NCBI GenBank assembly: GCA_943789465.1
Contig: CALSUF010000002.1
Span: 124,001-188,000 of the forward strand
Direction: 5' to 3'
Length of the DNA: 64,000 bases
Source: an uncultured Flavobacteriaceae bacterium
Lineage (GTDB): Bacteria; Bacteroidota; Bacteroidia; Flavobacteriales; Flavobacteriaceae
Every line of letters begins with the position of its first letter. Within the stretch, counting starts at the first letter, position 1. Made by a program: the position numbers and the translations under genes. Positions 1-9,102 of the stretch are shown one piece after another. The notes under the pieces are model-generated. The model was not told where the DNA came from. It was given only the letters and a program-made list of their open reading frames with translations, and ran no database searches.

Positions 1-488
1 TTAGATGTTTTTAAGGTATTTGTTCTTAAAATGACATTGGCTTGTTTGTTTTGCATGGCCATTTCTTTGGTCCATTTGGCTTCGCCCAATTCTTTTACCC
101 CTAATTCATCAATCCAATCGGGGATGGATTCACGAAACTTACGGTCTTTAGAAAGCTCGTCAAAGCGACCTTTTATTTTACGTGAAGGTGTACCTTCAAA
201 ATATTTCCAATCGGGTAATTTTATACCTTTCAGTGTAGCCCATACCGCAAACAATCGCCAAGCATCGTCTCTGCTAAATGGTTCCTTGATTTGTGCAATT
301 TCGGCGTATAAACGTTTCCATCGTACAATATCATAGGTAGTTTCAGCGACAAAACCACGGTCGCGACTTCCCCAACGTTTATCACGTTTTAATAATTTTT
401 GAATGACTTTATCAGCATATTCCCCTTCATTAAATATCAATAAAAGTCCATCAATGACCGCAAAACATAAGTTTCTGTGTAAACGCAT
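1..488 (-). CDS. RsmB/NOL1/NOP2-type rRNA cytosine-C5 methyltransferase, N-terminal part (cut by window edge)
   Basis: Reading the minus strand from an ATG at 488 gives an unbroken frame to base 3, about 162 residues. It begins MRLHRNLCFAVIDGL and ends ANVILRTNTLK, which matches the N-terminal RNA-binding part of the RsmB/NOL1/Sun family. The 'VILRTNTLK' stretch is typical of the junction before the SAM-dependent methyltransferase domain. The catalytic part, with its two cysteines, lies left of the window. The family makes 5-methylcytosine in 16S rRNA using S-adenosylmethionine. The family call is from the sequence; the exact target base is not known here. The 98-base gap to the divergent gene at 587 probably holds both promoters. 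Confidence 0.8.
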   Translation of the reverse strand, partial: MRLHRNLCFAVIDGLLLIFNEGEYADKVIQKLLKRDKRWGSRDRGFVAETTYDIVRWKRLYAEIAQIKEPFSRDDAWRLFAVWATLKGIKLPDWKYFEGTPSRKIKGRFDELSKDRKFRESIPDWIDELGVKELGEAKWTKEMAMQNKQANVILRTNTLKTS

Positions 489-586
489 AAGTAAATTAAT
501 TATCGCTGCAAAGTTACGTTTAATAATGCTAATTATTATAGATAATATGTATATTGAGAATTCATTTTTTTTAAACATGGACACTC

Positions 587-1616
587 ATGAAATATGTACC
601 TACAATTGGGATGTTTATCCTCTTTTTCACCGGATGTAAGCCTGCAACAAAAACAGCTATAAATCCATTTTCTAAAGTGATTATTGAATCTGTTATTGAA
701 GACTCTCTTCTAAATATTAGAGCTTTGGAAATTGATGAACTTACATTAAAAGCTGTGTCATCTATTGGTAACATCTACAGTTATGATTCAAAAACGAATC
801 AGGTCTCATTAGATAGGGTTTCTGAGGATACTCTTAATTTTCGTTCTTCTGCCATTGTAGAGGGTACCCATTTTACGTTAACTATTGGTAGTCCAGCTTA
901 TTTATTTAAGGATAAGAAATTGGTGTATAATGAAATACATCCTGCTGTATTTTACGATGCTCTTCATTTTTGGAATTCAAAAGAAGGTATTGCGATTGGA
1001 GATCCAACAGATGGATGTATGAGTATTGTGGTTACTAGAGACGGAGGGGATACATGGCAAAAAACGCCTTGTGAATCGTTGCCACCTGCGTTGGAAGGTG
1101 AAGCGGCTTTTGCCGCGAGTGATACAAATATTGCTATTGTAGGTGATGAAACTTGGATAGCTACTGGAGGACGTTCGAGTCGTGTTTTGTATTCTTCAGA
1201 CAAAGGACACTCTTGGGATGTTTTTGAGTCTCCAATTGTTCAAGGACTAGAAACTACCGGAATGTATTCGATCGATTTTTATGACACATTAAATGGATTT
1301 GCTATTGGGGGTGATTATACAAAACCAAACAATCAACATTCAAATAAAATTCGTACAAATGACGGCGGAAGAACTTGGGAAGTTGTAGGCACAAGATCAA
1401 AACCCAGGGTATCGAAGTTGTGTTCAATATGTTCCCAATAGCAATGCTATGGGGTTGGTAGCTGTGGGATTTGAAGGAGTTGATTACAGTTCAGATGCTG
1501 GGAGTACTTGGAAACACCTTAGTGATGAAGGTTTTTACACGTTACGATTTTTAAATGACAGTGTGGCTTTCGCTGCTGGAAAGGGACGACTTTCTAAACT
1601 GACATTTTTTAAATAA
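587..1616 (+). CDS. BNR/YCF48-like beta-propeller lipoprotein, frameshifted near 1397-1402
   Basis: The N-terminus has a short hydrophobic stretch ending in a lipobox-like FFTGC, so a periplasmic lipoprotein is likely. The body has repeated 'DGG-TW' type motifs (for example TRDGGDTWQKT and TNDGGRTWEVV), the mark of BNR/YCF48-like propellers. The first frame stops at 1441. The following bases in the next frame (YRSCVQYVP to FAAGKGRLSKL, stop at 1616) clearly continue the same propeller. One extra base, or two missing, near the AAAA/CCC tracts at 1397-1402 explains this. Restored length is about 343 residues. Function is unknown; related proteins are often loosely labelled oxidoreductase or sialidase-like. 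The lesion may be a sequence error. Confidence 0.7.
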
Positions 1617-1686
1617 TGTGATATTTTTCACTATGTTTTTAATTTTAACTCATATTTTATATATTTGATTACCCAAATCTTTCTAA

Positions 1687-2295
1687 ATGTATACTACTAA
1701 AACACTGTTTTTATTAGTTTTCATTGTTCTGTTTTACAATGGAAATACTCAAACAAATTCTAATTTTTTAAATAATTTTTCTATTGAATACGGTGTTAAC
1801 TGGGTTGATAGCTCAGGAAATAGAAATCCACTAACCATCTTCAAAGATTATTCTGACATAGCTTTTAATCTCCCTTTTAAGTTTGAAATCGACTATCTTT
1901 TAAACAACACTTTTGAATTGTATTTATCAGGGAGTTCTAATAAATTTCTTGAAAATCAAAAAATAGATGTTTTGGATTCAGATAGTACATACAACTATTT
2001 TTCAATTGATTTTGGAGTAAAGCATGCTGTATTTGATATAAATGTTTATACCACAAGTATCGTTGGTTTTGCAAAAGTTGGATTGGGAGTATTTAAAGTT
2101 GAGTCTTTAGGTTTTTCAGCTAATATTGGAGCTGGGGGAATTATACGCTTAACTGAAAAAACGGATTTTGTGATTTCATCGGTAGCTAAATTTGCACTAG
2201 AACATGAATATCTAAATTCTAATCATTTCCAATATTTTATAGGCTTAAAATACAGATTTAGTAGCAAAGGTAATAATTGTTTTTGTCCGTTTTAA
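1687..2295 (+). CDS. Putative outer-membrane beta-barrel protein
   Basis: This 202-residue protein starts with a clear signal peptide (hydrophobic LFLLVFIVLFYNG, then polar residues after about residue 21). The rest shows alternating hydrophobic and aromatic residues and ends in an aromatic strand (GLKYRFSSKG). That suits a small eight-stranded barrel. The last residues (NNCFCPF) hold two cysteines past the final strand, which is unusual. I do not recognise a named family. It converges on the ABC transporter at 2297 with a one-base gap, so no terminator fits between them. Confidence 0.55.
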   Translation: MYTTKTLFLLVFIVLFYNGNTQTNSNFLNNFSIEYGVNWVDSSGNRNPLTIFKDYSDIAFNLPFKFEIDYLLNNTFELYLSGSSNKFLENQKIDVLDSDSTYNYFSIDFGVKHAVFDINVYTTSIVGFAKVGLGVFKVESLGFSANIGAGGIIRLTEKTDFVISSVAKFALEHEYLNSNHFQYFIGLKYRFSSKGNNCFCPF

Positions 2296-2296
2296 A

Positions 2297-4120
2297 TTAC
2301 TGAAAAGACTGCATGGATACAAGGTTGTTGTAAACTCCTTTTTTATCTAAGAGTTCTTGGTGTTTTCCTTGTTCTACAATTTGCCCTTTTTGCATCACGA
2401 TAATCTGGTCGGCATTCTGAATGGTTGAAAGTCTGTGTGCTATGACAATAGAGGTTCTGTTTTTCATCATATTTTCAAGAGCTACTTGAACGAGGCGTTC
2501 GCTTTCTGTGTCAAGAGCAGACGTAGCTTCGTCCAAAATCATAATTGGAGGGTTTTTTAAGACTGCTCGAGCAATGCTCAAACGTTGTTTTTGACCCCCA
2601 GATAATTTATTGCCAGAATCTCCAATATTGGTATCCATACCATCTGGCAACTCTTTTACAAATTCCCAAGCATTTGCAATTTCTAAAGCATTTAAAACGT
2701 CTTCGTCAGTGGCATCTTCTTTGCCCAACCGCACATTATTTTTTATGGTGTCATTGAACAAAATAGAGTCTTGTGTGACCAAGCCCATCAAGTTACGTAA
2801 CGAGTGTTTAGTAAGTTTGCGAATATCTTGACCATCAATATCTATCTGTCCTTCATTCACATCGTAGAATCGAGTCACTAAATTGGCAATGGTTGATTTT
2901 CCACTTCCAGATTGTCCTACAAGTGCTACGGATTTGCCTTTAGGCACAGAAATAGAAAAGTTTTTTAGAACATATTCATCTTCATATTTAAAACTAATAT
3001 TTTTTATTTCAATACCAGTTTTAAAATCATTTTTAGTTTGAGCATCAGAATTGTCTTTTAAGGGAGATTCTGAGTTTAGAATTTCCATAACACGCTCTGC
3101 AGCAGCATTCCCTCGTTTGACGCCATAGCTAGCTTTGCTAATAGCCTTGGCAGGAGTCAGAATGTTATAGGCTAATCCCATGTAAACTAAGAATAAACTA
3201 GCATCTAATGTTTTTTCATTTAATACCATATTTCCTCCGTACCATAATAAAACAGCAATGACTGTGATGCCTAAAAATTCACTTGTTGGACCTGCTAGAT
3301 TTTGTTTGTTTAATAATTTGTTTGAAAACTTATAAAACCTTGTGGTAGAGGATTGAAATTTATTACTAAAAATCTTTTCCCCGTTAAATCCTTTAATAAC
3401 TTTAAGGCCTGAAAGTGTTTCATCAACTACAGAAAGAAAAAAACCTTGTTCTTTTTGAACTTTATTTGAATTTCGTTTTAATGATTTTCCAATGAGTGAA
3501 ATAATAAATCCAGAAATTGGGATGAAGATTAACACAAAAATTGAAAGTTTTGGACTGATTATAAACATAGATACAATCGTAAATAGAATTGTGAGAGGTT
3601 CTCTTACAATCAGTTCTAAAATAGATAAAAACGAATGTTGTATTTCTAATACATCTGTTGAGATTCTTGACATGGTATCGCCTTTTCGTTTTTCGGAGTA
3701 AAAAGCTAAAGGAAGACTGGTTATTTTGTCATATAATTCATTTCTCATGTCCTTTAAGACGCCATTTCTCAAGAAGGTGATGAAGAACATTGCTAAGTAA
3801 CTGAAAAGGTTTTTTAATAAAAAAGAACTGATTACAAACCCCACCATAAAAATTAGAACATCGTCATTTCCTTCAGATTTTTTTAGAGTGATAAAATAGT
3901 TGAGATAGTCTTCTCCATAAGATGTTAGATGCGTAAACCCTTCCCATTTGGGCTTAATAAAAAGTGCTTCCGAATCTCCAAATAGTACTTTAAGCATTGG
4001 AAATAATGAGATCATCGATAAGGTTCCAAAAAAGGCATAAAAAACATTACTAATAATATTTAGTATAGCATAAAATTTATAAGGAATTGCGTAGCGAAGA
4101 ATGGGTTTTAAATAATTCAT
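2297..4120 (-). CDS. ABC transporter, fused membrane and ATP-binding domains (MsbA-like exporter)
   Basis: This 607-residue half-transporter has an N-terminal six-helix exporter domain (about residues 15-325) and a C-terminal ATPase. The ATPase has Walker A GQSGSGKST (402-410), signature LSGGQKQR, Walker B IMILDEATSALD and an H-loop IVIAHRLST. It would work as a homodimer in the inner membrane. MsbA-like proteins of this length in Bacteroidota export lipids or lipid-linked sugars. The substrate cannot be read from the sequence. The start codon overlaps the stop of the upstream phosphohexomutase by one base, so the two are co-transcribed. Envelope biosynthesis is a reasonable guess because a glycosyltransferase lies just upstream. 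Confidence 0.9.
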   Translation of the reverse strand: MNYLKPILRYAIPYKFYAILNIISNVFYAFFGTLSMISLFPMLKVLFGDSEALFIKPKWEGFTHLTSYGEDYLNYFITLKKSEGNDDVLIFMVGFVISSFLLKNLFSYLAMFFITFLRNGVLKDMRNELYDKITSLPLAFYSEKRKGDTMSRISTDVLEIQHSFLSILELIVREPLTILFTIVSMFIISPKLSIFVLIFIPISGFIISLIGKSLKRNSNKVQKEQGFFLSVVDETLSGLKVIKGFNGEKIFSNKFQSSTTRFYKFSNKLLNKQNLAGPTSEFLGITVIAVLLWYGGNMVLNEKTLDASLFLVYMGLAYNILTPAKAISKASYGVKRGNAAAERVMEILNSESPLKDNSDAQTKNDFKTGIEIKNISFKYEDEYVLKNFSISVPKGKSVALVGQSGSGKSTIANLVTRFYDVNEGQIDIDGQDIRKLTKHSLRNLMGLVTQDSILFNDTIKNNVRLGKEDATDEDVLNALEIANAWEFVKELPDGMDTNIGDSGNKLSGGQKQRLSIARAVLKNPPIMILDEATSALDTESERLVQVALENMMKNRTSIVIAHRLSTIQNADQIIVMQKGQIVEQGKHQELLDKKGVYNNLVSMQSFQ

Positions 4121-5853
4121 TATATCAATTTCATATCTTTAATTATAGCGTCAATTTTAGCATCCAGTGCATTTTCTGTTTGAGAAAATTCAGTGGCACT
4201 AGACAAACTAGTATTTACGCTAATATAAAACTTTATTTTAGGTTCTGTACCGCTGGGACGCAATGCTACTTTACTGCCGTCTTCTGTGGTGTAAATTAAT
4301 ACATCGGCTTTTGGGATTGAAATGGGTTCTGTACTTTTAGTGCTTAAGTTTTTACAAATAGAAAGTTTAAAATCCTCTACAGTGACTACTTTTGAACCGT
4401 TTATAGTAGAAACCGGATTGTTTCGAGCCGACTCCATAATGGTTTTAATTTCTTGACTGCCTTCAATACCTTTTTTGGTGATCGATATTAAGCGTTCTTT
4501 ATAAAAGTCGTGTTCAACATAGGTGTTGACTAATTCATTAAAAAAGGAGCTGTCATTTGCTTTGGTGTAAGCAGCAATTTCACAAGCCAATAGAGTAGAG
4601 GTGACTGCATCTTTGTCACGCACAAAATCACCGACCATAAAACCAAAACTTTCTTCGCCTCCACCAATGAAGTCCATTTTTGGAAAGTCTTTTATCATTT
4701 TAGCAATCCACTTGAATCCTGTAAGTCCAATTTTACACTCAACTCCGTAGGCCTCCACAAGTTTGGGGAGCATCGGAGAGGAAACAATCGTAGAGCCTAC
4801 AAATTGATTGCCGTTAATCGCACCATTGTTTTTCCATAGATCCAATAAGAATTTGGTCATCATCACCATGGTTTGATTTCCATTGAGCATCACCATTTTG
4901 TTGTCAAAATTACGCACTGCAATTCCGAGACGGTCACAATCAGGATCGGTCCCGATCACGATGTCAGCATTGACTTTTTCTGCCAATTCTAACGCCATCT
5001 TTAAAGCTTCTGGTTCTTCAGGGTTTGGAGATTTTACTGTTGGAAAATCTCCATCAGGTTCAGATTGTGCTTCTACAAGATGTACATTCGTATAGCCAGC
5101 CCGCTTCAATGTTTCAGGAACAGCAGTTATTGAAGTTCCGTGTAAAGCTGTAAATACAACGGATACATTTTCTCTTGATGCAGGAGTGTTTACTTCTAAA
5201 CTACCGTTTTTAACTGATGCGTTTATAAAGACATCATCAACATCTTTACCAATTAAATGAATGAATTCTTCTTTTGCAGAAAAATTAATATCCGTGTATT
5301 CTAAAGAATTTATAAGGTTGATGATTTCACCATCAAATGGAGGTACGAGTTGACCACCATCTTCCCAATACACTTTGTAGCCATTGTATTCAGGAGGATT
5401 GTGAGAAGCGGTTAAAACGATTCCACATTGACATCCTAAATGTTTGAGGGCAAAGGATAATTCTGGAGTGGCACGAAGGTCTTCAAACAAAAATACTTCG
5501 ATATTATTGGCAGAAAATACATCTGCTACAATTTTGGCGAATGACTGACTGTTGTGTCTACAATCAAAAGCAATCACCACTTTAATGAGTTGATTGGGAT
5601 AAGTTTGATGTAAATAATCACTAAGTCCTTGCGTATTTTTTCCAAGAGTATATTTGTTAATTCGGTTGGTGCCAACGCCCATAACGCCGCGCATACCACC
5701 AGTTCCAAATTCTAAATTTTTATAGAAACTATCATTGAGCTCTTCTGGGTTACTCGCTTGAAGTTGCTGAATTGTTTTCTTTGTATCATCATCAAAAAAA
5801 GGAGATAACCAAGTGGTTAAATTTTCTTGAATATGTAAATCTGTTTTAGACAT
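4120..5853 (-). CDS. Phosphohexomutase (phosphoglucomutase/phosphomannomutase family)
   Basis: The 577-residue protein has all four domains of the alpha-D-phosphohexomutase family. The phosphoserine loop is TASHNP (Ser about 150), the Mg-binding loop DPDCDR (303-308), the sugar-binding loop GGEESFGF, and the phosphate-binding [12 protein letters not shown] lies near the C-terminus. It interconverts 1- and 6-phosphates of hexoses (glucose or mannose) in the cytoplasm, feeding sugar-nucleotide synthesis. The long form of about 575 residues is the usual PgmB/ManB type in Bacteroidota. A TACATTTG box on the minus strand (5874-5881) lies 20 bases upstream of the start. The next gene, the ABC exporter, overlaps its stop by one base. 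Confidence 0.93.
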   Translation of the reverse strand: MSKTDLHIQENLTTWLSPFFDDDTKKTIQQLQASNPEELNDSFYKNLEFGTGGMRGVMGVGTNRINKYTLGKNTQGLSDYLHQTYPNQLIKVVIAFDCRHNSQSFAKIVADVFSANNIEVFLFEDLRATPELSFALKHLGCQCGIVLTASHNPPEYNGYKVYWEDGGQLVPPFDGEIINLINSLEYTDINFSAKEEFIHLIGKDVDDVFINASVKNGSLEVNTPASRENVSVVFTALHGTSITAVPETLKRAGYTNVHLVEAQSEPDGDFPTVKSPNPEEPEALKMALELAEKVNADIVIGTDPDCDRLGIAVRNFDNKMVMLNGNQTMVMMTKFLLDLWKNNGAINGNQFVGSTIVSSPMLPKLVEAYGVECKIGLTGFKWIAKMIKDFPKMDFIGGGEESFGFMVGDFVRDKDAVTSTLLACEIAAYTKANDSSFFNELVNTYVEHDFYKERLISITKKGIEGSQEIKTIMESARNNPVSTINGSKVVTVEDFKLSICKNLSTKSTEPISIPKADVLIYTTEDGSKVALRPSGTEPKIKFYISVNTSLSSATEFSQTENALDAKIDAIIKDMKLI

Positions 5854-5930
5854 GTAAAAAAAATTATTTTGTGCAAATGTAAATATTTGCGAACATTTAT
5901 AAATTATTTTGAGGGCTTTTTAAGGATATT

Positions 5931-6878
5931 TTAAGCTTGTGTAGCTTCAGAGACAAGATAACGCTCTTTATTTTGTCTAGATTGGAGGACAATTTCCCCT
6001 AAAAATCCTGCCACAAAAAACTGTGTTCCAATCACCATGGTTGTTAAAGCGATGAAAAATTCGGGTCTGTTGGCAATCAAACGTCCTGAAGGATTCAGGA
6101 ATAATTTATCTATTCCTAGGTAAGTGGCAAACCCCAATCCAATCATAAACATAATAACCCCTAGGAGTCCGAAAAAGTGCATGGGGCGTCTTCCAAACTT
6201 GGAGATAAACCATATTGTAATTAAATCTAAAAATCCATTTATAAATCGTTCCATTCCAAATTTTGTTTTTCCGTATTTTCTTGCTTGATGAATGACTACT
6301 TTTTCTACAATGTTCGTAAACCCTGCATTGACTGCCAATACAGGAATATACCGGTGCATTTCTCCATAGACATCTATTGATTTTACAACATCTTTACGGT
6401 AAGCTTTTAAGCCACAGTTGAAATCGTGAAGGGTAAGACCGGATATTTTTCTAGCGGCCCAATTAAATAATTTTGAAGGGAGATTTTTAGCAAAAAAGGA
6501 ATCGTAGCGTTTCTTTTTCCAACCACAAACAATGTCGTGGCCTTGTTCTTTCACGAGTTTATAAAGTTCTGGAATTTCATCTGGACTGTCTTGTAAATCG
6601 GCATCCATTGTAATGACTACATCTCCATTAGCCTTTACAAAACCCGCATGCAAAGCTTGAGATTTCCCAAAGTTTTTGGAAAATTTGAGCCCTAAAACTG
6701 CTGTATTTTTGGCGTGAAGGTTTTGGATCACCTTCCAGGAAGTATCGGAGCTACCATCATCTATAAAAAGAATTTCATAAGAAAATTGATTGGATTGCAT
6801 CACAGACACAATCCAATCGTGTAATTCTTCTAAGGAATCTTGTTCGTTAAGTAGTGGTATAACTACAGAAATATCCAT
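5931..6878 (-). CDS. Family 2 glycosyltransferase, DPM1/GtrB-like, membrane-anchored
   Basis: This 315-residue protein has an N-terminal GT-A domain (VIPLLNEQDSL; DADLQDSPDEIP at 92-103, the metal and nucleotide-sugar site). Two hydrophobic segments follow at about 235-260 and 285-305. That layout matches enzymes that move a sugar from UDP- or GDP-sugar to undecaprenyl phosphate at the inner membrane. The sugar is not known. It lies in the same direction as the phosphohexomutase and ABC exporter, which suggests surface glycan or lipid modification. A perfect inverted repeat covers the promoter region (6883-6907). Confidence 0.88.
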   Translation of the reverse strand: MDISVVIPLLNEQDSLEELHDWIVSVMQSNQFSYEILFIDDGSSDTSWKVIQNLHAKNTAVLGLKFSKNFGKSQALHAGFVKANGDVVITMDADLQDSPDEIPELYKLVKEQGHDIVCGWKKKRYDSFFAKNLPSKLFNWAARKISGLTLHDFNCGLKAYRKDVVKSIDVYGEMHRYIPVLAVNAGFTNIVEKVVIHQARKYGKTKFGMERFINGFLDLITIWFISKFGRRPMHFFGLLGVIMFMIGLGFATYLGIDKLFLNPSGRLIANRPEFFIALTTMVIGTQFFVAGFLGEIVLQSRQNKERYLVSEATQA

Positions 6879-6882
6879 TCTA

Positions 6883-6907
6883 TTTACTTTTGAAAGTCAA
6901 AAGTAAA
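6883..6907. promoter_or_regulatory. Perfect 11-bp inverted repeat over a -7 box upstream of the glycosyltransferase
   Basis: Arms TTTACTTTTGA (6883-6893) and TCAAAAGTAAA (6897-6907) are perfect complements around a three-base centre. Each strand contains TACTTTTG, which fits the Bacteroidota -7 consensus TAnnTTTG. The minus-strand copy (6898-6905) is correctly placed for the gene starting at 6878. There is no T-run, so a terminator is less likely than an operator or a palindromic promoter. Confidence 0.45.
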
Positions 6908-6917
6908 GAAATTAAAA

Positions 6918-7445
6918 TTACTCTTCTTTATTTTTTTTCATAATAGCAGCTACAATTAGTCCAATAACTGAAAATATAACAATTCCCTGAAGAACTTGAA
7001 GGAGTTGAGATTGTAACCCTTTGTCTTGATTTTCAATTGCTTCAACTTGCAATGCTATTTGATCCGCTGGTGCCCCAAAACGTTTCATCAGTTTAACAGA
7101 TTTTTCTATAGCAATATCAATTAATTCAAGACCAGCCGCTGTGTCAATGACGTTAAAAATCAAGTAACTCACTAAAGAGCTTACAACAATCCCAATGACA
7201 ATTGTTATAAAATAAGATGTAAATGCCTCTTTAAAGTTGATATACCCCTCTTGAATTGCTTTTGCTTTTGAAGTTGAAATAATTCCAAATGAAATTATTA
7301 AAACGGGTGTTATTAAAAATATAACCCAAAAATTTACTAGTAATTCCAGATTCCCTGTTCCATAGTTTAAAACAGTCCATATAGAGAGAATTGCTCCAAG
7401 ATAAAGTCCGTAATTTACAGATGATGATTTTGTGGTTGGTTCCAT
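6918..7445 (-). CDS. DUF4199 family membrane protein
   Basis: The 175-residue protein starting at MEPTTKSS has four hydrophobic segments. There are two near the N-terminus (YGLYLGAILSIWTVL and LLVNFWVIFLITPVLI), one around residue 85 (FITIVIGIVVSSLVSYLIF) and one at the C-terminus (GIVIFSVIGLIVAAIM), followed by KKNKEE. This pattern and the sequence fit DUF4199, a Bacteroidota inner-membrane family of unknown function. A longer frame opens at 7493, but the extra 16 residues are lysine-rich and the start at 7445 is more typical. It is often found next to a DPM1-like glycosyltransferase, as here. Confidence 0.75.
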   Translation of the reverse strand: MEPTTKSSSVNYGLYLGAILSIWTVLNYGTGNLELLVNFWVIFLITPVLIISFGIISTSKAKAIQEGYINFKEAFTSYFITIVIGIVVSSLVSYLIFNVIDTAAGLELIDIAIEKSVKLMKRFGAPADQIALQVEAIENQDKGLQSQLLQVLQGIVIFSVIGLIVAAIMKKNKEE

Positions 7446-7537
7446 AATTTTATTGATTTTTTTTAAGTTATATTTATATGACACAGTTTTCAAAGATAAG
7501 TTACAATTTTAATTAAAAAAATAAAATAAATAAACTG

Positions 7538-7567
7538 TTGTAGATTTGTAAAAAATATATAAATTTG
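7538..7567 (+). promoter_or_regulatory. Promoter of rpmE2 (TTG-N19-TAAATTTG)
   Basis: A -33 TTG at 7538-7540 and a -7 box TAAATTTG at 7560-7567 are separated by 19 bases, a near-ideal match to the Bacteroidota housekeeping promoter. Transcription would start near 7573. That rules out an in-frame start at 7565 for L31 and supports the start at 7601. Confidence 0.75.
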
Positions 7568-7600
7568 CAACTCGAAAAATCGAATTTAATAGTTTACGTG

Positions 7601-7852
7601 ATGAAAAAAGATATACACCCAGACAATTACAGAGTAGTAGCATTTAAAGATATGTCAAATGAAGACGTGTTTTTAACTAAGTCAACTGCAGACACAAATG
7701 AAACTTTAGAAGTGGATGGTGTAGAATACCCATTAATCAAAATGGAAATCTCCAGAACATCTCACCCATATTACACTGGGAAATCTAAACTAGTAGATAC
7801 AGCAGGACGTATCGATAAGTTCAAAACTAAATACGCAAAATTCAAGAAATAA
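7601..7852 (+). CDS. rpmE2: 50S ribosomal protein L31 type B
   Basis: This 83-residue protein begins MKKDIHPDNYRVVAFKD and has the type B L31 core (HPYYTGKSKLVDTAGRIDKF). It has no cysteines, so it is the zinc-free form of L31, a large-subunit protein that bridges to the small subunit. An in-frame codon at 7565 would add 12 residues, but it lies inside the promoter. The gene is transcribed alone: a strong promoter lies upstream and a 13-bp terminator hairpin downstream. Confidence 0.95.
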   Translation: MKKDIHPDNYRVVAFKDMSNEDVFLTKSTADTNETLEVDGVEYPLIKMEISRTSHPYYTGKSKLVDTAGRIDKFKTKYAKFKK

Positions 7853-7876
7853 TTACTTTTCTTTTAATTATACTAC

Positions 7877-7905
7877 AAAAGCCTTTCAACTATTGAAAGG
7901 CTTTT
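7877..7905. terminator. Bidirectional-type terminator after rpmE2
   Basis: Arms AAAAGCCTTTCAA (7877-7889) and TTGAAAGGCTTTT (7893-7905) form a perfect 13-bp stem with a three-base loop. A run of A on one side and T on the other lets it act in either direction. It lies 24 bases past the L31 stop. Confidence 0.9.
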
Positions 7906-7929
7906 CTTATTTTTACATAAAGCTTTCGT

Positions 7930-9102
7930 ATGAATTATATACTTTTTGACGGTGAAAATAGAGAGGCATTATTGCCATTTACTTATACGCGCCCCGTCGC
8001 AGATCTCCGTATTGGAATTTTAACGATTCGTGAAAAATGGGAATTGTATTTAGGAGCTACCACCACCACAGTCACGGAGGATTATCTATCAGATAAATAT
8101 CCAATGGTTGAAATGGAGGAAAATGTCATGATCAATGCGTCATACACTCCATCCGAAGTTTTAGTCACTCAAATAAAAAAATTAAAAGAAAATCAAGCTG
8201 TTTTTGATGGCGATACAATGGTCGCTTTTTTTAGTTTAGAAGATCAAGAAATAGATATTGATGAATTAGAAGTGTTCCAGATCGAAGGAAGTGTTTTAAA
8301 AGTTGAAAGAACCTGGGATATTTTCTCCAAAAATGGCGCTGCCATAAAAGCAGACTTCAAGTTGTTAACAGAAGAGAGAACATCTGCACCAATTCCTGAA
8401 AATACGGTAGCTTTTAATTCAGAGGCTATTTTTATTGAAGAAGGTGCTAAATTACCGTTGTGTGTGCTCAATGCTACGGATGGTCCTATTTATATTGGTA
8501 AAAATGCTGAAATCATGGAAGGCAGTATGGTCAGAGGACCTTTTGCACTTTGTGAAGGATCAACCCTTAAGATGGGCACTAAAATCTACGGACCAACCAC
8601 TGTTGGACCTCATTCTAAAGTAGGAGGTGAAGTCAATAACTCTGTATTCTTTGGGTATTCTAACAAAGGTCACGATGGGTTTTTAGGTAATTCCGTTATT
8701 GGAGAATGGTGCAATTTAGGAGCAGATACTAATAACTCGAACCTAAAAAATAACTATGCTGAGGTACGGATATGGAGCTACGAAACTGAAAATTTTGCCA
8801 AAACAGGGCTTGAGTTTTGTGGATTGATGATGGGAGATCACAGTAAATGCGGTATCAATACTATGTTTAATACTGGAACCGTTGTTGGCGTGAGTGCTAA
8901 TATTTTTGGCAGTGGTTTTCCTCGTAATTTTATTCCAAGTTTCAGTTGGGGTGGAGCTAAAGGATTTACAACTTATTTAACGTCAAAAGCTTTTGAAGTT
9001 GCTCAAGTGGTTATGAAACGACGCGGGTTGGAACTTTCAACACAAGATTCTGCTATTTTAGAACATGTTTTTGAACTCTCTGCAGCTTACAGAACTGATT
9101 AA
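7930..9102 (+). CDS. GlmU-like sugar-nucleotidyltransferase family protein
   Basis: The 390-residue protein opens with MNYILFDGENREALLPF, the degenerate nucleotidyltransferase start seen in the Bacteroidota 'GlmU family'. From about residue 170 it has hexapeptide-type repeats of a left-handed beta-helix (IGKNAEIMEGSMVRG, KMGTKIYGPTTVGPHSK, NSVIGEWCNLGADTNN). It lacks the LxxGxGTRM nucleotide loop of true GlmU, so uridylyltransferase activity is doubtful; an acyl- or acetyltransferase role is possible. The real GlmU is probably elsewhere. Its stop overlaps the converging gene by four bases (TTAA at 9099-9102). Confidence 0.8.
   Translation: MNYILFDGENREALLPFTYTRPVADLRIGILTIREKWELYLGATTTTVTEDYLSDKYPMVEMEENVMINASYTPSEVLVTQIKKLKENQAVFDGDTMVAFFSLEDQEIDIDELEVFQIEGSVLKVERTWDIFSKNGAAIKADFKLLTEERTSAPIPENTVAFNSEAIFIEEGAKLPLCVLNATDGPIYIGKNAEIMEGSMVRGPFALCEGSTLKMGTKIYGPTTVGPHSKVGGEVNNSVFFGYSNKGHDGFLGNSVIGEWCNLGADTNNSNLKNNYAEVRIWSYETENFAKTGLEFCGLMMGDHSKCGINTMFNTGTVVGVSANIFGSGFPRNFIPSFSWGGAKGFTTYLTSKAFEVAQVVMKRRGLELSTQDSAILEHVFELSAAYRTD

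Noticed and set aside
31-336. 101-residue plus-strand open frame at the left edge
   Set aside because: The minus strand encodes a clear RsmB/NOL1-type N-terminus over the same bases.
7565-7600. Longer N-terminus of L31
   Set aside because: The extra codons overlap the -7 box and would precede the transcription start; the family begins at MKKDIHP.
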